NCBI RefSeq assembly: GCF_028389875.1
Contig: NC_084672.1
Location: 11,709,958 to 11,773,957 of the forward strand
Length of the DNA stretch: 64,000 bases
Direction: 5' to 3'
Source of the DNA: Rhea pennata
Taxonomy: Eukaryota; Chordata; Aves; Rheiformes; Rheidae
The translations under genes were made by a program, and so were the position numbers. Shown here piece after piece: positions 63,726-64,000 of this stretch; the stretch's first letter is position 1, and each line of letters begins with the position of its first letter. The notes beneath the pieces are model-generated. The model did not search any database. It saw only the letters and a program-made list of their open reading frames with translations, and was not told where the DNA came from.

Positions 63726-63911
63726 CTAGCAGCTTTTTGTGGGTGCAGAGAAGGCTTGACAGGTGTAGAACAGAAGATACGCTGCAGCAGTCTGCACTGA
63801 GGAGTTGGGGATCGCGGTGATCTGTGAATCATCAAAGCTGTACCAGCTCTTGGTGACTGAGTGCTTGCAGAATGCTGTATAGTGGCCACCATCCAGAAAT
63901 CCAAAGTGGTT
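63726..63911 (-). CDS. USP50: USP50, ubiquitin-specific peptidase 50-like, last exon only
   Basis: C-terminal exon of a USP-family protein on the minus strand. The acceptor GCTACAG at 63912 opens [20 protein letters not shown], continues [14 protein letters not shown] and [10 protein letters not shown], and stops at TAG 63726-63728 (61 residues). It aligns end to end with the last exon of USP8, with the same intron phase. Position next to and convergent with USP8 is that of USP50 in mammals. The His box (DGGHY) and FDD aspartate are present; the Cys box lies beyond the right edge, so activity cannot be judged. The mammalian protein is regarded as enzymatically inactive. A USP8-derived pseudogene is less likely because the splice site and frame are intact. 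Confidence 0.9.
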   Translation of the reverse strand, partial: NHFGFLDGGHYTAFCKHSVTKSWYSFDDSQITAIPNSSVQTAAAYLLFYTCQAFSAPTKSC

Positions 63912-64000
63912 CTGTAGCAAACAATACAGTTCGTCAGAAGGCTCTCCCTCTCCTTTCAGCCAACGCTAGGAATTAGTGGGGTTTTTTTCTTTTTGGTTTT
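63912..64000. other. USP50 last intron, partial
   Basis: Intron sequence to the right edge; no further exon in these 89 bases. Confidence 0.7.

Overview
This window is vertebrate nuclear DNA, most likely from a bird or another sauropsid. It carries interrupted genes with GT-AG introns, two CpG islands, CR1-type LINE fragments and old amniote CORE-SINE copies. The introns are compact for genes of this family set. The species cannot be named from sequence alone.

Four protein genes can be read, in the order and orientation of the mammalian 15q21-type block: HDC (minus), GABPB1 (minus), USP8 (plus), USP50 (minus). Left edge to about 8.05 kb: HDC (histidine decarboxylase) exons 1-9, residues 1-346, including the PLP lysine; the remaining exons lie off the left edge. 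It has a TATA box and no CpG island. 8.06-12.48 kb: intergenic DNA and the presumed GABPB1 3' UTR, with a SINE and a LINE fragment. 12.53-27.43 kb: all eight coding exons of GABPB1, giving a complete 395-residue protein; the noncoding first exon is probably in the CpG island at 33.5-34.8 kb. 34.8-37.7 kb: divergent intergenic interval. 37.7-38.4 kb: second CpG island with USP8 exon 1. 45.0-62.16 kb: all 19 coding exons of USP8, giving 1118 residues (MIT, rhodanese-like, charged coiled coil, 14-3-3 site, USP catalytic domain). 62.16-63.73 kb: short convergent spacer. 63.73-63.91 kb: the last exon of USP50, a paralogue of the last USP8 exon in inverted orientation.

Exon borders were set by reading splice sites and checking frame; every internal exon keeps phase with its neighbours. 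The genes are not a functional operon: HDC makes histamine, GABPB1 is the non-DNA-binding subunit of the ETS factor GABP (NRF-2), and USP8 is an endosomal deubiquitinase. I see no undescribed multi-gene system. The points worth a second look are regulatory or splicing details: a duplicated 5' splice site after HDC exon 4, a microsatellite serving as the polypyrimidine tract of HDC exon 6, paired ETS and NRF1-type sites in the GABPB1 island, upstream ORFs in USP8, and the inverted USP8/USP50 paralogue pair.
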